IMG/VR virus record: IMGVR_UViG_3300026078_000024
Location: 1 to 64,000 of that record
Reading direction: 5' to 3' (one strand)
DNA from: a virus
DNA length: 64,000 nt
Part shown: positions 31,025 through 38,904 of the stretch, one piece after another
Numbering within the stretch: the stretch's first letter is position 1
Layout of the letters: every line of letters begins with the position of its first letter
Made by a program: the position numbers and the translations under genes
The notes under the pieces: generated by a model
The model's database searches: none
Told to the model about the DNA's origin: nothing
The model's input: only the letters and a program-made list of their open reading frames with translations

Positions 31025-32280
31025 AGTTTCCTCCCCAGGCGGATCAAGGTAACGCCGGACTGGTCGACGATGATCCCCGTCGGATCGATGACCACGGATC
31101 CGGGGGCGAACCGCAGAGACCGGAACTCCTCATGCCCGCATCCGATCACGAACACCGACCGGTGCTGGACCACCTCCGGGTTCCAGTGATCGTCAGTGTG
31201 CGGGTCCGTGGTATAGACCGGCACGATCTCCGCGAGTTGCTGGAAGAGAAGGAGCGCGGCCGACCCACCGGCGAGATCACTGCCCGGCCGGTACGCGTTG
31301 CCGAGGATCACCACGGGAAGGTCGGTGAGGGCGTGGTAATCGATCGCGAGGGACGCGATCCACGACGACTGCGCCTCCCGCGCCCTCTGGAGGAACCCGA
31401 AGATATCGGCGGAGAGATCCAGCCGGTCGGCGAGATGCGACATGGCCACCACGTCCCGGGGGTGGCAGTACCCGCCTCCACCCATGCCGCCCTTGAGATA
31501 CCTCCGGCTCATCAGGTTCGTGGTGGCGAGGGCGAGGGTGGTGGAGACGTCGTCCACGTCCGCGCCGGTCTTCTCGGCCAGCTCCAGCATCGTGTTCGCG
31601 AAAACGATCTTCATGGACGTGTACGTGTTGTACGCGACCTTGGTCAACTCCGCCGACGGGATCCTCATGGTCCTGATCGGCCGGGAGTGCAAGGACGTGT
31701 AGATCTCCGTCACCGCGAGGGCGTCCTCGTAGGTGTCGGCACCCACGATCACGAACTCCGGGTTGAGGAGATCGTCGGCCACAGACCCGAGGGAGATCAG
31801 GGACGGGGTGTAGACCAGTCGGGTGTGATCGTTGAGGAGCGGCCGGAGCAACCTGTCGCACGTGCCGGGGAGCACTGTGGAGATCACCGCGATCGTGATC
31901 GTCTTGTGTGCCATGTCGGCCGCGCGCGCCAGCGACCGGACGGCGTTGATCAGGTAGGCGTAATCGAAGTCGCGCCGGGTCTCGGGGTCGAGGTTCGGCA
32001 CGGTCCCGTCGAGGTGCGCCGGGTGCGGAGTCTGCACCGCTACAAAGATCGTGTCGGCGTTCGCGACGAGGGTCGCCGGGTCGTTGACGACGTTCATGCG
32101 GTTCAGGGCGAGGAGGTTGTCGATCTGTACCTCCTGCGGCGGCACGGCCTTGCCGGAGATGATGTCGAGGGGGTGCCGGGACATGTCGCACCCGGTCACC
32201 CGGTGTTTCCCGTGGACGTCGAGAACGAGGGCAAAGACGAGGCCCAGCTTCCCGAGACCGAGGACACCGACGTCAGCCAT
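31021..32280 (-). CDS. UDP-glucose/GDP-mannose-type NDP-sugar dehydrogenase
   Basis: 419 residues from the ATG at 32280. The N-terminal Rossmann domain begins VGVLGLGKLGLVFA. STVLPGT and the long helix with AELTKVAYNTYTSMKI are family motifs. The catalytic Cys272 lies in GGGGYCHPRD, where the family usually has GGxCFPKD. The C-terminal NAD-domain contains ILGNAYRPGSD. It oxidises an NDP-sugar C6 alcohol to a uronate. It is operonic with methyltransferases, an epimerase/dehydratase and GT2 enzymes, so it supplies an acidic sugar donor. Confidence 0.9.
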   Translation of the reverse strand: MADVGVLGLGKLGLVFALVLDVHGKHRVTGCDMSRHPLDIISGKAVPPQEVQIDNLLALNRMNVVNDPATLVANADTIFVAVQTPHPAHLDGTVPNLDPETRRDFDYAYLINAVRSLARAADMAHKTITIAVISTVLPGTCDRLLRPLLNDHTRLVYTPSLISLGSVADDLLNPEFVIVGADTYEDALAVTEIYTSLHSRPIRTMRIPSAELTKVAYNTYTSMKIVFANTMLELAEKTGADVDDVSTTLALATTNLMSRRYLKGGMGGGGYCHPRDVVAMSHLADRLDLSADIFGFLQRAREAQSSWIASLAIDYHALTDLPVVILGNAYRPGSDLAGGSAALLLFQQLAEIVPVYTTDPHTDDHWNPEVVQHRSVFVIGCGHEEFRSLRFAPGSVVIDPTGIIVDQSGVTLIRLGRKL

Positions 32281-32282
32281 GG

Positions 32283-33041
32283 TCAGTCCTTCCGGGTGAG
32301 GATCGCGGCGCAGTACCGCCGGTCCGGGGTGAGGTAGTCGAAGTCGGTGATCGTGAACAGGTCTCCGAACCGCCGGTCGAGCTTCTCGCGGTCGTACCAC
32401 GTGGCGTAGGTCCCGGTACCGTCGAAGAACCGCACGAATTGATCGAACTTCTCGTGCTCCTCCACCGGCTCCCGGGGCGGCTCGGTGCCGGTGGCGATCC
32501 TCCAGCCCTCGTCGCTGTAGACCATGAGCCGGATCTTCCCGTCCGGAGCCAGCATGAGATCGAACATTTCCATGGTCAGGCGGGCCTTGCGGATGTGGTG
32601 CAGCACCCCGCAGCAGTGGATCTCGTCGTACGTGTCGGTCAGGGCATGGATGTACGGCCACTCTTCAGTGATCTTGTACATGTTCTTCGGGCCCCGGCCG
32701 GTCTCCAGACTCATCACGTGCGCGGCCAGTTCCACGTTCGCGGAGGACAGGTCGGCGATCGAGACGATGGCGCCGGTCCTGGCGATCTCCGCCGCTTCCA
32801 TGCCCACCCCGCAGCCGTACTCCAGCACCCGTTGCCCGTACCGGTTCTCGTCCAGTGCCATGTAACGGCGCCACAGGCCGTCGTGGTTGCGCCAGCCGGT
32901 GTAACGGGTCTGGCGCATACGCTCGATCACTTCGTGAAGGTGATCATCGTTCCACGTGAGCATCTCGGCGGACGAGAGATACCCGACGTCGTCCACCGGC
33001 GGCAGGGACCATGCAGTCACGGTGTCGGCCCACTCGGTCAT
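32283..33041 (-). CDS. SAM-dependent methyltransferase (class I)
   Basis: 252 residues from the ATG at 33041 (ATGA overlap). LEYGCGVGMEAAEIAR (about 72-87) is the SAM loop, with the acidic residue in IVSIADLSS. ITEEWPYIHALTDTYDEIHCCGVLHHI is the usual post-II/III region. The long N-terminal helical part and cluster position suggest a sugar methyltransferase, but protein or small-molecule targets are not excluded. Confidence 0.85.
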   Translation of the reverse strand: MTEWADTVTAWSLPPVDDVGYLSSAEMLTWNDDHLHEVIERMRQTRYTGWRNHDGLWRRYMALDENRYGQRVLEYGCGVGMEAAEIARTGAIVSIADLSSANVELAAHVMSLETGRGPKNMYKITEEWPYIHALTDTYDEIHCCGVLHHIRKARLTMEMFDLMLAPDGKIRLMVYSDEGWRIATGTEPPREPVEEHEKFDQFVRFFDGTGTYATWYDREKLDRRFGDLFTITDFDYLTPDRRYCAAILTRKD

Positions 33042-34309
33042 GACTTCCCCACGATCTCGAAGTGCGGCAAAGGAAAGATCATCCGGCCGCCGTTCTTCAG
33101 GTAGTCGGCTTCCCGTTCGAGGAACACGGACCGGAAGAACCACGGGGAGATCAGGAGGTACTCCGGGTGGACGGCCCGCATGCCGGACTCATCCATGATC
33201 GGAATCCCGGTCGCGGACATGATCTTTCCGACCTTGGCCGGTGACCGTTCCACGGCGTACGGCAGGAGATCCGGCCCGGCGTCGATCATCTGGAGGAACG
33301 TCCCGCCCCGGGTGGACGCGCCGTACAGATAGACCGTCTCGCCCCGGTCGGCCGCCTTCTCCAGGAACGCCCGGGTGAGATCGAGTTCCTGCTTGACCGA
33401 CCGGCCCCACTCCTGCCACACCTCCGGTCGTTGCAGCCCCTTGATCACCTCGGTCTCGTACACGTCCTGCACGCTGGCCGACTGCGGCCGGTCTCCGATG
33501 CGGGACACGGCCGTCCGGATGCACCCGCCGTTGACGGACGAGAAGGTGACATCGTTGATCTCCAGGCCGTGACGCTCCAGGAGGATCATGAGGGGGAGGA
33601 GCGCGAAGTACGTCACGTGTTCGTGGCACACGTTGTCGACTGCGTTCCGGCGGAGCATGTCCCCGGCGTAGTTCTGCTGAATGATCCACACCCCGCCGGG
33701 GGCGAGGCACTGCTCCACCCCGTGGACGAACCGGTTCGGATCATCGAGGTCGTAGAACATGGACACGGACGTGATCACGTCGAACTCGCCGGGCTGGAAG
33801 AACCGGGGAGAAAAGTAGTTGTAGATCACCCGGTCGGCCGCGCCGGTCCGGCGCGCGTCCCGGGCGATCACGTGGACCGGGTCGATCCCCGTGCGGGTGA
33901 TCCCTGCCGGGACGTGACTGAGGAGGGTCCCGTCGTTGCAGGCGATGTCCAGCCACCGGCGCGGGTCGTGGCGGAAGGCGAGGGCGTAGTCGACCACGTC
34001 TTTGAGGTCCCGGACGATCGCCTCGTTCGTGCCGGACCGGAAGCCGTATCGATCATGGTAGAGCTTCTCGCGCGGCGTCGACTCCCCGAGCTGAAGAAGG
34101 GTGCAGTCGAGGCAGATCTTGAGCTTGAGGGGGTACGTCTCGGCGTCCGACCGGTAGTCGTCCGGGTCCACGAAGTCGGGGAGGCGGTGATTGCCGAGAT
34201 CGATCACGTCCACGAGGTGGAGGGAGCCGCAGGACCGGCACACCACCCCGGGAACGCCCTCAATCAACGCCTGCATGTTCCGCAGGCCCGCATCCGTGGT
34301 CTTGCTCAC
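33038..34309 (-). CDS. Sugar C-methyltransferase-like protein
   Basis: 423 residues, GTG start overlapping the previous stop. It has the three-part layout of NDP-hexose C-methyltransferases: an N-terminal Zn site (CRSCGS near the start, then CLDC), a central SAM domain (WLDIACNDGTLLSHVPAG; then a VCHEHVTYF motif typical of this family), and a C-terminal domain (VYLYGASTRGGTFLQMI; AVERSPAKVGKIMSATGIPI). Such enzymes make branched deoxysugars; here it would decorate the sugar produced by the neighbouring dehydrogenase/dehydratase. Confidence 0.9.
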   Translation of the reverse strand: MSKTTDAGLRNMQALIEGVPGVVCRSCGSLHLVDVIDLGNHRLPDFVDPDDYRSDAETYPLKLKICLDCTLLQLGESTPREKLYHDRYGFRSGTNEAIVRDLKDVVDYALAFRHDPRRWLDIACNDGTLLSHVPAGITRTGIDPVHVIARDARRTGAADRVIYNYFSPRFFQPGEFDVITSVSMFYDLDDPNRFVHGVEQCLAPGGVWIIQQNYAGDMLRRNAVDNVCHEHVTYFALLPLMILLERHGLEINDVTFSSVNGGCIRTAVSRIGDRPQSASVQDVYETEVIKGLQRPEVWQEWGRSVKQELDLTRAFLEKAADRGETVYLYGASTRGGTFLQMIDAGPDLLPYAVERSPAKVGKIMSATGIPIMDESGMRAVHPEYLLISPWFFRSVFLEREADYLKNGGRMIFPLPHFEIVGKS

Positions 34310-35196
34310 TGGCTCCTCCAGTAGCTCATGACGTCGGACAACATGGAATGCAGGGAGGTGGTCGGCCGCCAGCCGGTCACCGTCTTGATCTTCGCGTTGC
34401 TCGGGACCGGCCAGACCTGCGCGTCCCGGTGGACCAGGAGCGGATCTTCCTTCAGCTCGATCTCCGCCGTGGACATGCTCGCGAGGGTGTGCATGACGTG
34501 TTCCATGGTCACGTTGTTGGCCGAGCACACGTTGTAGATCCCCGGCTCCGCGTCGATCACGGCCGCGTATGCCTGCACCACGTCCCGGACCGAGGTGAAG
34601 TTGCGGTACGCGGAGAGATCACCGTGTGAGACGAAGTCGGCGTGGCCCCGCTCCACGGCCACGATCCGGCGCGCGAAAGACGACTCCGCGTTCGCCGACT
34701 GGCGGCCCCACCCCGTATGGTTCCAGGCCCTCGTGCAGACGACGTGCATTCCGTACCGGCGCGCGTACGCCTGACCGGCCGTCGTCGCCCCCAGCTTCGC
34801 CGCTCCGTACGGCGTGGTCGGGAAGCATGGGGACAGCTCGGTGATGATCTCCGCCCCGTCCGGCCGCTCGTATCCGTACTCCTCCGACGTGCCGGTGATC
34901 AGGATCCTCGCGTGTGCGCCGGTGGTCCGGACGGCCTCCAGGGTGTTCAAGGTTCCGCCCACGTTGACGTCGAACACCCGGCGCGGATTGCGGAGCGACT
35001 CTCCCGGCCACGAGACGGCTGCCAGGTGGAAGATCTTGTCAGGCTGGAACTCGCTGACCATGTGCCGGACGGTCTCGAAGTCGCGGACGTCGCACGCGGC
35101 GAGGGTGCACCCCTGAACGGTGTGCCCCTGGTTCTCCAGCAGCTTGCGGAGGTGAGGCCCAACGAAGCCCCCCGCGCCCGTGATCATTGCTTTCAC
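34306..35196 (-). CDS. NAD(P)-dependent sugar epimerase/dehydratase
   Basis: 296 residues, GTG start. ITGAGGFVGPHL is the NAD loop; FHLAAVSWPGES, ITGTSEEYG and YGAAKLGATTAG (Tyr-x3-Lys) are the catalytic SDR-e motifs, closest in pattern to GDP-mannose 4,6-dehydratase. CTRAWNHTGWGRQS matches the family's substrate loop. It makes a 4-keto-6-deoxy or epimerised NDP-sugar. Confidence 0.9.
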   Translation of the reverse strand: MKAMITGAGGFVGPHLRKLLENQGHTVQGCTLAACDVRDFETVRHMVSEFQPDKIFHLAAVSWPGESLRNPRRVFDVNVGGTLNTLEAVRTTGAHARILITGTSEEYGYERPDGAEIITELSPCFPTTPYGAAKLGATTAGQAYARRYGMHVVCTRAWNHTGWGRQSANAESSFARRIVAVERGHADFVSHGDLSAYRNFTSVRDVVQAYAAVIDAEPGIYNVCSANNVTMEHVMHTLASMSTAEIELKEDPLLVHRDAQVWPVPSNAKIKTVTGWRPTTSLHSMLSDVMSYWRSQ

Positions 35197-35903
35197 TGCG
35201 CCGCCTTACTGATCGCGTTCATGAGCTTCCCGACGTCTTCCTGACGTTTCGGAAACAACTGGTTCCACAGTTGATCGACATTGTCTTGGCTGTGCCGTGC
35301 CAGTCGATCTTGGTGGGTTTGATCGAGCGGGCCTTTGCCGACGGCGGGATGTAGATGTTCGGTGAACACGTCCGGGAGGAAGTGCAACCGGCCGACGCCC
35401 TGCGCCACCTGGTGGAGCCAGAGATCGTTGTAGTCGGACGAGAAGTACGGCGGGACGAAGTACCCGACGGCGTCCACCCAGGCCCGGGTGATGAACCCGT
35501 GAGTGGCCAGATTCTGATCATGGATTCCGTCGCGGCCGTAGACGAGCCCGATCTTGTCCGGCCAGAGATCGAACGCCTCCCGTACCCGGATGTCCCAGTG
35601 ATCGGTGCGGTAGACCGTCTCGTCGCACGAGTGCTGCATGATCATGCTGCTCTCGTCGGCGATCGCATAGCACTCGTTCCACAACTGGGAGAGGTTCAAT
35701 GTGCCCCGGGGCCCGTGGGTCCAGAACACATCCCCGCCCTCGTTGTGCAGCGTGATCGCCATGTCCCGGGAGGGGGTGTCATCATCGTCGATGTAGAACA
35801 CGTACTCCACCCGGTCACCGCACGTGACCCGGCCGGAGTCGACCATGCGTCGCATGTTGTGCGGACGGCCGCGCGTCGGCACGAGGACACTGATCACGGG
35901 CAT
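35193..35903 (-). CDS. Glycosyltransferase family 2-like protein
   Basis: 236 residues from the ATG at 35903. VISVLVPTRGRPHNMRRM is the donor-binding strand; YVFYIDDDDTPSRDM carries the metal DxD site; then GLVYGRDGIHDQNLATHGFI. The C-terminus (DHLHPAVGKGPLDQTHQD-like) is shared in pattern with phage GT2 proteins that glycosylate DNA or virions. Third GT2 in this cluster. Confidence 0.85.
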   Translation of the reverse strand: MPVISVLVPTRGRPHNMRRMVDSGRVTCGDRVEYVFYIDDDDTPSRDMAITLHNEGGDVFWTHGPRGTLNLSQLWNECYAIADESSMIMQHSCDETVYRTDHWDIRVREAFDLWPDKIGLVYGRDGIHDQNLATHGFITRAWVDAVGYFVPPYFSSDYNDLWLHQVAQGVGRLHFLPDVFTEHLHPAVGKGPLDQTHQDRLARHSQDNVDQLWNQLFPKRQEDVGKLMNAISKAAQ

Positions 35904-36133
35904 GGACTCCCCGTCTCGGCCGTCCACAGGGTCTCGTTCGTCCCCTGATCGATGCACCGCTTCGCCTCCCCGGCCTCCCGGAGACGGAAGAGGGAGAGGT
36001 AGGCGAGTTGGGGGGTGATGTCCAGGGCGGCGGCGATCTCGTTCCGGGAGGCCATTCTGTGATCTTTCAGGTACGCCTTGACCGCCTTGTCCCGGTCCAC
36101 CACGTCCTGCGGCCGTGTTCCCTTCCAAGCCAT
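35894..36133 (-). CDS. Winged-helix DNA-binding protein
   Basis: 79 residues. DRDKAVKAYLKDHRMASRNEIAAALDITPQLAYLSLFRLREAGEAKR is a compact winged helix-turn-helix. It is the first gene of the sugar-cluster operon and lies 29 bases downstream of the TATGAT box, so it may autoregulate the cluster (inference). Confidence 0.8.
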   Translation of the reverse strand: MAWKGTRPQDVVDRDKAVKAYLKDHRMASRNEIAAALDITPQLAYLSLFRLREAGEAKRCIDQGTNETLWTAETGSPCP

Positions 36134-36162
36134 GTGTGGCTCCTGTTCTTTCGCTTGGTTCG

Positions 36163-36168
36163 ATCATA
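36163..36168 (-). promoter_or_regulatory. GTCGTATGAT box upstream of the sugar-cluster operon
   Basis: The minus-strand 10-mer GTCGTATGAT (TATGAT at 36163-36168) also occurs at 40950 and 53483, each time just upstream of the first gene of an operon. No matching -35 is seen, so it may be an extended -10 or a phage-specific promoter. Confidence 0.55.
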
Positions 36169-36179
36169 CGACATGGGGG

Positions 36180-36223
36180 AGCCCGCGCCGGGGAGCTGGG
36201 AGAGTCACTCCGGCACGGGCTCA
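36180..36223 (-). terminator. Terminator after the GH16-like gene
   Basis: Inverted repeat GAGCCCG-C-GCCGG with its complement (one mismatch) around a long loop, between the GH16-like stop and the box at 36163. T-run absent. Confidence 0.55.
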
Positions 36224-36245
36224 TCATGGACGCGCACGAACCATA

Positions 36246-37190
36246 TCAGGGAGCGTAGCGGTAGCACGTCAACCATGAAGTCAGCACGTCCACCGAAGAT
36301 CCCTTGGCGGCGTACGCACCGGCCAGCGCGGATTCGTTCTGGAGCACCCAGTCCGCCCGGTCCGGGAAGTCGGCGTGCACCGTCTTGAAGAGCTTCCCGT
36401 CGTAGTAGAACCTCACCGAATTCGGCACGATCTCCGTGCTGTAGGTGTGCCATCCGGTCCAGGCGGCGTTACCGGCGGCGTCACTGCCGGACTCGGCGAA
36501 CCCGTGAGTGAACTCGCTGATGGGATCACTATCGAAGTTGCCCCCGGCCTCGGGGTAATCCACCTCGTTCGGCGTGTAGCGCAGGTGCGCCATTTTGTAC
36601 CCCGGCGTCCGTGCCGAGACGCGGAAGCGCTCGGTGAACTTCCCGTATCGCAGACCCATGCACCGAAGGGGAACGGGAGCGGACACGTGGTTGGAACCAC
36701 CGGAGGACGAACGCCACATGTGGACCCGCATGATCCCGTCACCGGTGGACGATTTGACGACGCTGATCGTGGTGGGAGGGTCGTACCACCCGCCGAAGGT
36801 CCGGTCGTTCCCGTTGGAGTGGTTCGTGGGGTTGGCGGTGTCTCCCCACCCGTTGGGATAAGCGCCAAGGGTGGCGTAGTAGTGGGGGTAAGCAGACTTG
36901 AGCCCTGCACACCGGAAGTCCCCGTCTCCGGCGCAGTGGTTGAACGCCCCGAGGGGGACAGAAGCGACCACGCCACCGGGGTTGAAGCTATCCCGGTAGA
37001 GCTGGTGGAACGGTCCGCAGTTGCCGACGGGGGTTGCGTTGTTCGTTGTGTGGCATGCGTCCTGGCTTGGGGTGACCGCTCCGGCGGGGGAGGGCCCCAG
37101 AAAGAGGGCACCGACAAGAGCCAGCACCCCCATCACCCCCGTGATCAGATAGCGCCACTTCGGACGGCGGCGCGCGTGCTTGCCGGTCAT
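36246..37190 (-). CDS. Secreted GH16-like glycoside hydrolase
   Basis: 314 residues. The signal peptide has a basic start, a hydrophobic core (YLITGVMGVLALVGALFLG) and a probable cut after AGA38. The body is the GH16 beta-jelly-roll pattern; E209-V-D211-Y-P-E214 fits the catalytic ExDxxE signature. Later strands (WHTYSTEIVPNSVRFYYDGK) also match GH16. GH16 enzymes cut beta-1,3/1,4-glucans, agar and related polymers. A phage enzyme with an export signal is unusual: it would act outside the infected cell, perhaps opening extracellular matrix around hyphae or the surface glycan relevant to the adjacent sugar genes. Confidence 0.85.
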   Translation of the reverse strand: MTGKHARRRPKWRYLITGVMGVLALVGALFLGPSPAGAVTPSQDACHTTNNATPVGNCGPFHQLYRDSFNPGGVVASVPLGAFNHCAGDGDFRCAGLKSAYPHYYATLGAYPNGWGDTANPTNHSNGNDRTFGGWYDPPTTISVVKSSTGDGIMRVHMWRSSSGGSNHVSAPVPLRCMGLRYGKFTERFRVSARTPGYKMAHLRYTPNEVDYPEAGGNFDSDPISEFTHGFAESGSDAAGNAAWTGWHTYSTEIVPNSVRFYYDGKLFKTVHADFPDRADWVLQNESALAGAYAAKGSSVDVLTSWLTCYRYAP

Positions 37191-37220
37191 GTCCGGCTCC
37201 TCTCACTCAGCCGGGCATGA

Positions 37221-37258
37221 TACGGCCCCCGGCGACAGAGCATGCACCGGGGGCCGTA
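37221..37258 (-). terminator. Terminator after the lipoprotein gene
   Basis: Perfect 12-bp hairpin (TACGGCCCCCGG and its complement), loop of 14. Its far side carries TATCAT (37217-37222), which could start the GH16 transcript. Confidence 0.7.
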
Positions 37259-37289
37259 GCGGAGGGGCGTCTCCGAGAGGGACGATACC

Positions 37290-37592
37290 TCAGCCGTTCT
37301 TGCGCACCTGACTGTAGTCGATCGCGTGCTGCTTGAACTGCTCGCAGAACTTGTCCAGCTTGGGGACCAGGTGCCAGGCTCCGGCGCCGGTGCGGGTCGT
37401 GGTCATGACGGCCACACCCCGGATGCACTGAAGCGTCGTGTTCGGATACTGATCACCGTTCGTGTAGGTCTCGGAGTAGTCGGCGTCCCACGACTTGATG
37501 TTCTCCTGGTCGCGGGTGTTGTTGGCTCCGCACCCGGTCAGAACACCGGCCCCGAGCAGCAGGGCCGCAACAGCGGCAACGGTCTTCTTCAT
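37290..37592 (-). CDS. Predicted lipoprotein
   Basis: 100 residues. Signal MKKTVAAVAALLLGAGVLTGC with the lipobox LTGC; the mature part is 80 residues, hydrophilic, with two further Cys and TTTRTGAGAWHLVPKLDKFC. ATGA overlap with the gene upstream. Phage-coded lipoproteins often block superinfection at the membrane or modify the envelope; that role is inferred. It sits beside the secreted GH16 enzyme. Confidence 0.85.
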   Translation of the reverse strand: MKKTVAAVAALLLGAGVLTGCGANNTRDQENIKSWDADYSETYTNGDQYPNTTLQCIRGVAVMTTTRTGAGAWHLVPKLDKFCEQFKQHAIDYSQVRKNG

Positions 37593-37837
37593 GATCCGTT
37601 CTCCCCTCGGAGGACTTTCTCGAACTCATGAGCGGCACGCTTCACAGTGCCGATCTTGTACTCCTCCGACTCGATCCCGGATGCGAGATGGGGGAGGGCG
37701 GCCACGGCCTGATCAAGGGCGACCATGCGGATCCTGAGATCCCATTCCCGCTCCTCTGCGGCGGCCCGGTCGATCTCGGGACGGTAGGGAGCCCACTCGT
37801 CCTCGCCCGGAGAATCCGCTTCAAATTTTTCGGTCAT
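37589..37837 (-). CDS. Hypothetical acidic protein
   Basis: 82 residues, acidic and helical (MTEKFEADSPGEDEWAPYRPEIDRAAAEEREWDLRIRMVAL split over two helices). First gene of the lipoprotein operon; AGGAAAAAG precedes GATCA-ATG. Unknown role. Confidence 0.75.
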   Translation of the reverse strand: MTEKFEADSPGEDEWAPYRPEIDRAAAEEREWDLRIRMVALDQAVAALPHLASGIESEEYKIGTVKRAAHEFEKVLRGENGS

Positions 37838-37854
37838 TGATCTTTTTCCTCGTT

Positions 37855-37876
37855 TCTTTTGGTCGGTCGAACGATA
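37855..37876 (-). promoter_or_regulatory. TATCGT box and conserved leader 14-mer
   Basis: Minus-strand TATCGT (37871-37876) in GTGTATCGTTCGACC is directly followed by GACCGACCAAAAGA (37855-37868), identical to the 28501 leader. Likely promoter and start region of the operon beginning at 37837. Confidence 0.5.
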
Positions 37877-37891
37877 CACCGGCGGTCGATG

Positions 37892-38170
37892 CTACTCGTA
37901 GGAACGCCAGCGGTGGTAGTTCTCACAGGAGTTGAGCCATCCGGGGCCGGACCGGGTGGACCGCACCTGCACCACGGCCTCACACGTCGGGCACCAGTCC
38001 TTGACGGTGACCTGAGTGATCGGCCCGAGAACGCGCGCGAGACGATCCTCGTCCGACTCCTTCTGGATTCCCGGCCCGGCGACACACTCGGGGCAGCCGC
38101 ACGGATCCGAGACGATCGGCTTGCTTCCGGGTTTGGCCGGTGCGTACGCCGGTCCGTCGGCTGCCCCCAT
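37892..38170 (-). CDS. Zinc-ribbon-like protein
   Basis: 92 residues. CGCPEC near residue 24 and CPTCEA near residue 60, with a final Cys, could bind one or two Zn. The middle is charged (KESDEDRLARVLGPITQ). Unknown. Confidence 0.75.
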   Translation of the reverse strand: MGAADGPAYAPAKPGSKPIVSDPCGCPECVAGPGIQKESDEDRLARVLGPITQVTVKDWCPTCEAVVQVRSTRSGPGWLNSCENYHRWRSYE

Positions 38171-38172
38171 GA

Positions 38173-38403
38173 TCAGTCCTTCCGGGTGATCTCGACGCCA
38201 GTCAAGCCGTCCTTGTCGAACGTGAACAGGCACGATATCCGCTCATCCATGGTCACGTTCGCGGCGGCCGTCGCCTCCTTGAACATCCGGGTCATGTCCC
38301 GGAGGAGATGCGGGTGGGTCTCGGGGGTGAAGCCCATTGCGTACAGATGATCGACCAACTGCCGGGGAGGATTCGGATCCGTCGGATCGAGCCGATGGTC
38401 CAT
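38173..38403 (-). CDS. Hypothetical protein
   Basis: 76 residues: MDHRLDPTDPNPPRQLVDHLYAMG, then HLLRDMTRMFKEATAAANVTMDERISC and a beta pair (FTFDKDGLTGVEI). GATCATG start. Unknown. Confidence 0.75.
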   Translation of the reverse strand: MDHRLDPTDPNPPRQLVDHLYAMGFTPETHPHLLRDMTRMFKEATAAANVTMDERISCLFTFDKDGLTGVEITRKD

Positions 38404-38405
38404 GA

Positions 38406-38669
38406 TCAGTTCCCCCAGTGCGGATGCGGGATGTGCCGGAGGAGCTTCTTGACCGGCGGGGGGTTCTCGGATCCCCGGCAGTTCGGGCAGCGGTCGTTCC
38501 CGTTGGCGGCGTGCACCCACCCCTTCAGGCGAGCGTCGTACCGTGCGTCCACCACCCCGGACGGGGCGGGAACGACCAGGTGGACAAGATCCCGGAGGGT
38601 CATGCCCGGGGCGAGTGCGGTGATCCCGCACCCGTCACACTTCAAGATCACTACCTTGTGGGCCGTCAT
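38406..38669 (-). CDS. Zinc-finger protein
   Basis: 87 residues. CDGCGI (residues 11-16) and CPNCRG (about 64-69) form a likely CxxC...CxxC Zn ribbon. GAGGAG lies eleven bases upstream of the ATG. First gene after the second 76-bp element, so probably transcribed from it. Confidence 0.75.
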   Translation of the reverse strand: MTAHKVVILKCDGCGITALAPGMTLRDLVHLVVPAPSGVVDARYDARLKGWVHAANGNDRCPNCRGSENPPPVKKLLRHIPHPHWGN

Positions 38670-38778
38670 GGTTATGCGGTCTCCTCGTTTACGGTGTATG
38701 GGTTGATCCGATTGATCATGTCTTGACCTGGGCAAATCCCGCTCAGCACCACCCCTATCCACTCATAGGGGGGACCTC

Positions 38779-38854
38779 AAACGATCTCGTTAGCGGGGCA
38801 GCCAGAGGTTTTCTCACCCTACGTGTTGGTAACTTCTCTTATTTTCACGCTGGG
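38779..38854 (-). promoter_or_regulatory. 76-bp conserved intergenic element, copy B
   Basis: Copy of 25574-25649 (71/76 identical). It lies between the terminator at 38865-38898 and a leader hairpin (CCCCTAT/ATAGGGG at about 38753-38770), 110 bases upstream of the gene starting at 38669. Same arrangement as copy A. Probably promoter/leader or operator. Confidence 0.75.
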
Positions 38855-38864
38855 TGTCCGGATA

Positions 38865-38898
38865 CCCGGCCGCATGGACGCATATCCATGCGGCCGGG
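38865..38898 (-). terminator. Terminator after the ParB-like gene
   Basis: Perfect 13-bp stem (CCCGGCCGCATGG and its complement), eight-base loop, six bases after the gene stop. The analogous hairpin follows the FtsK-like gene at 25661. Confidence 0.85.
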
Positions 38899-38904
38899 TG
38901 TGGA

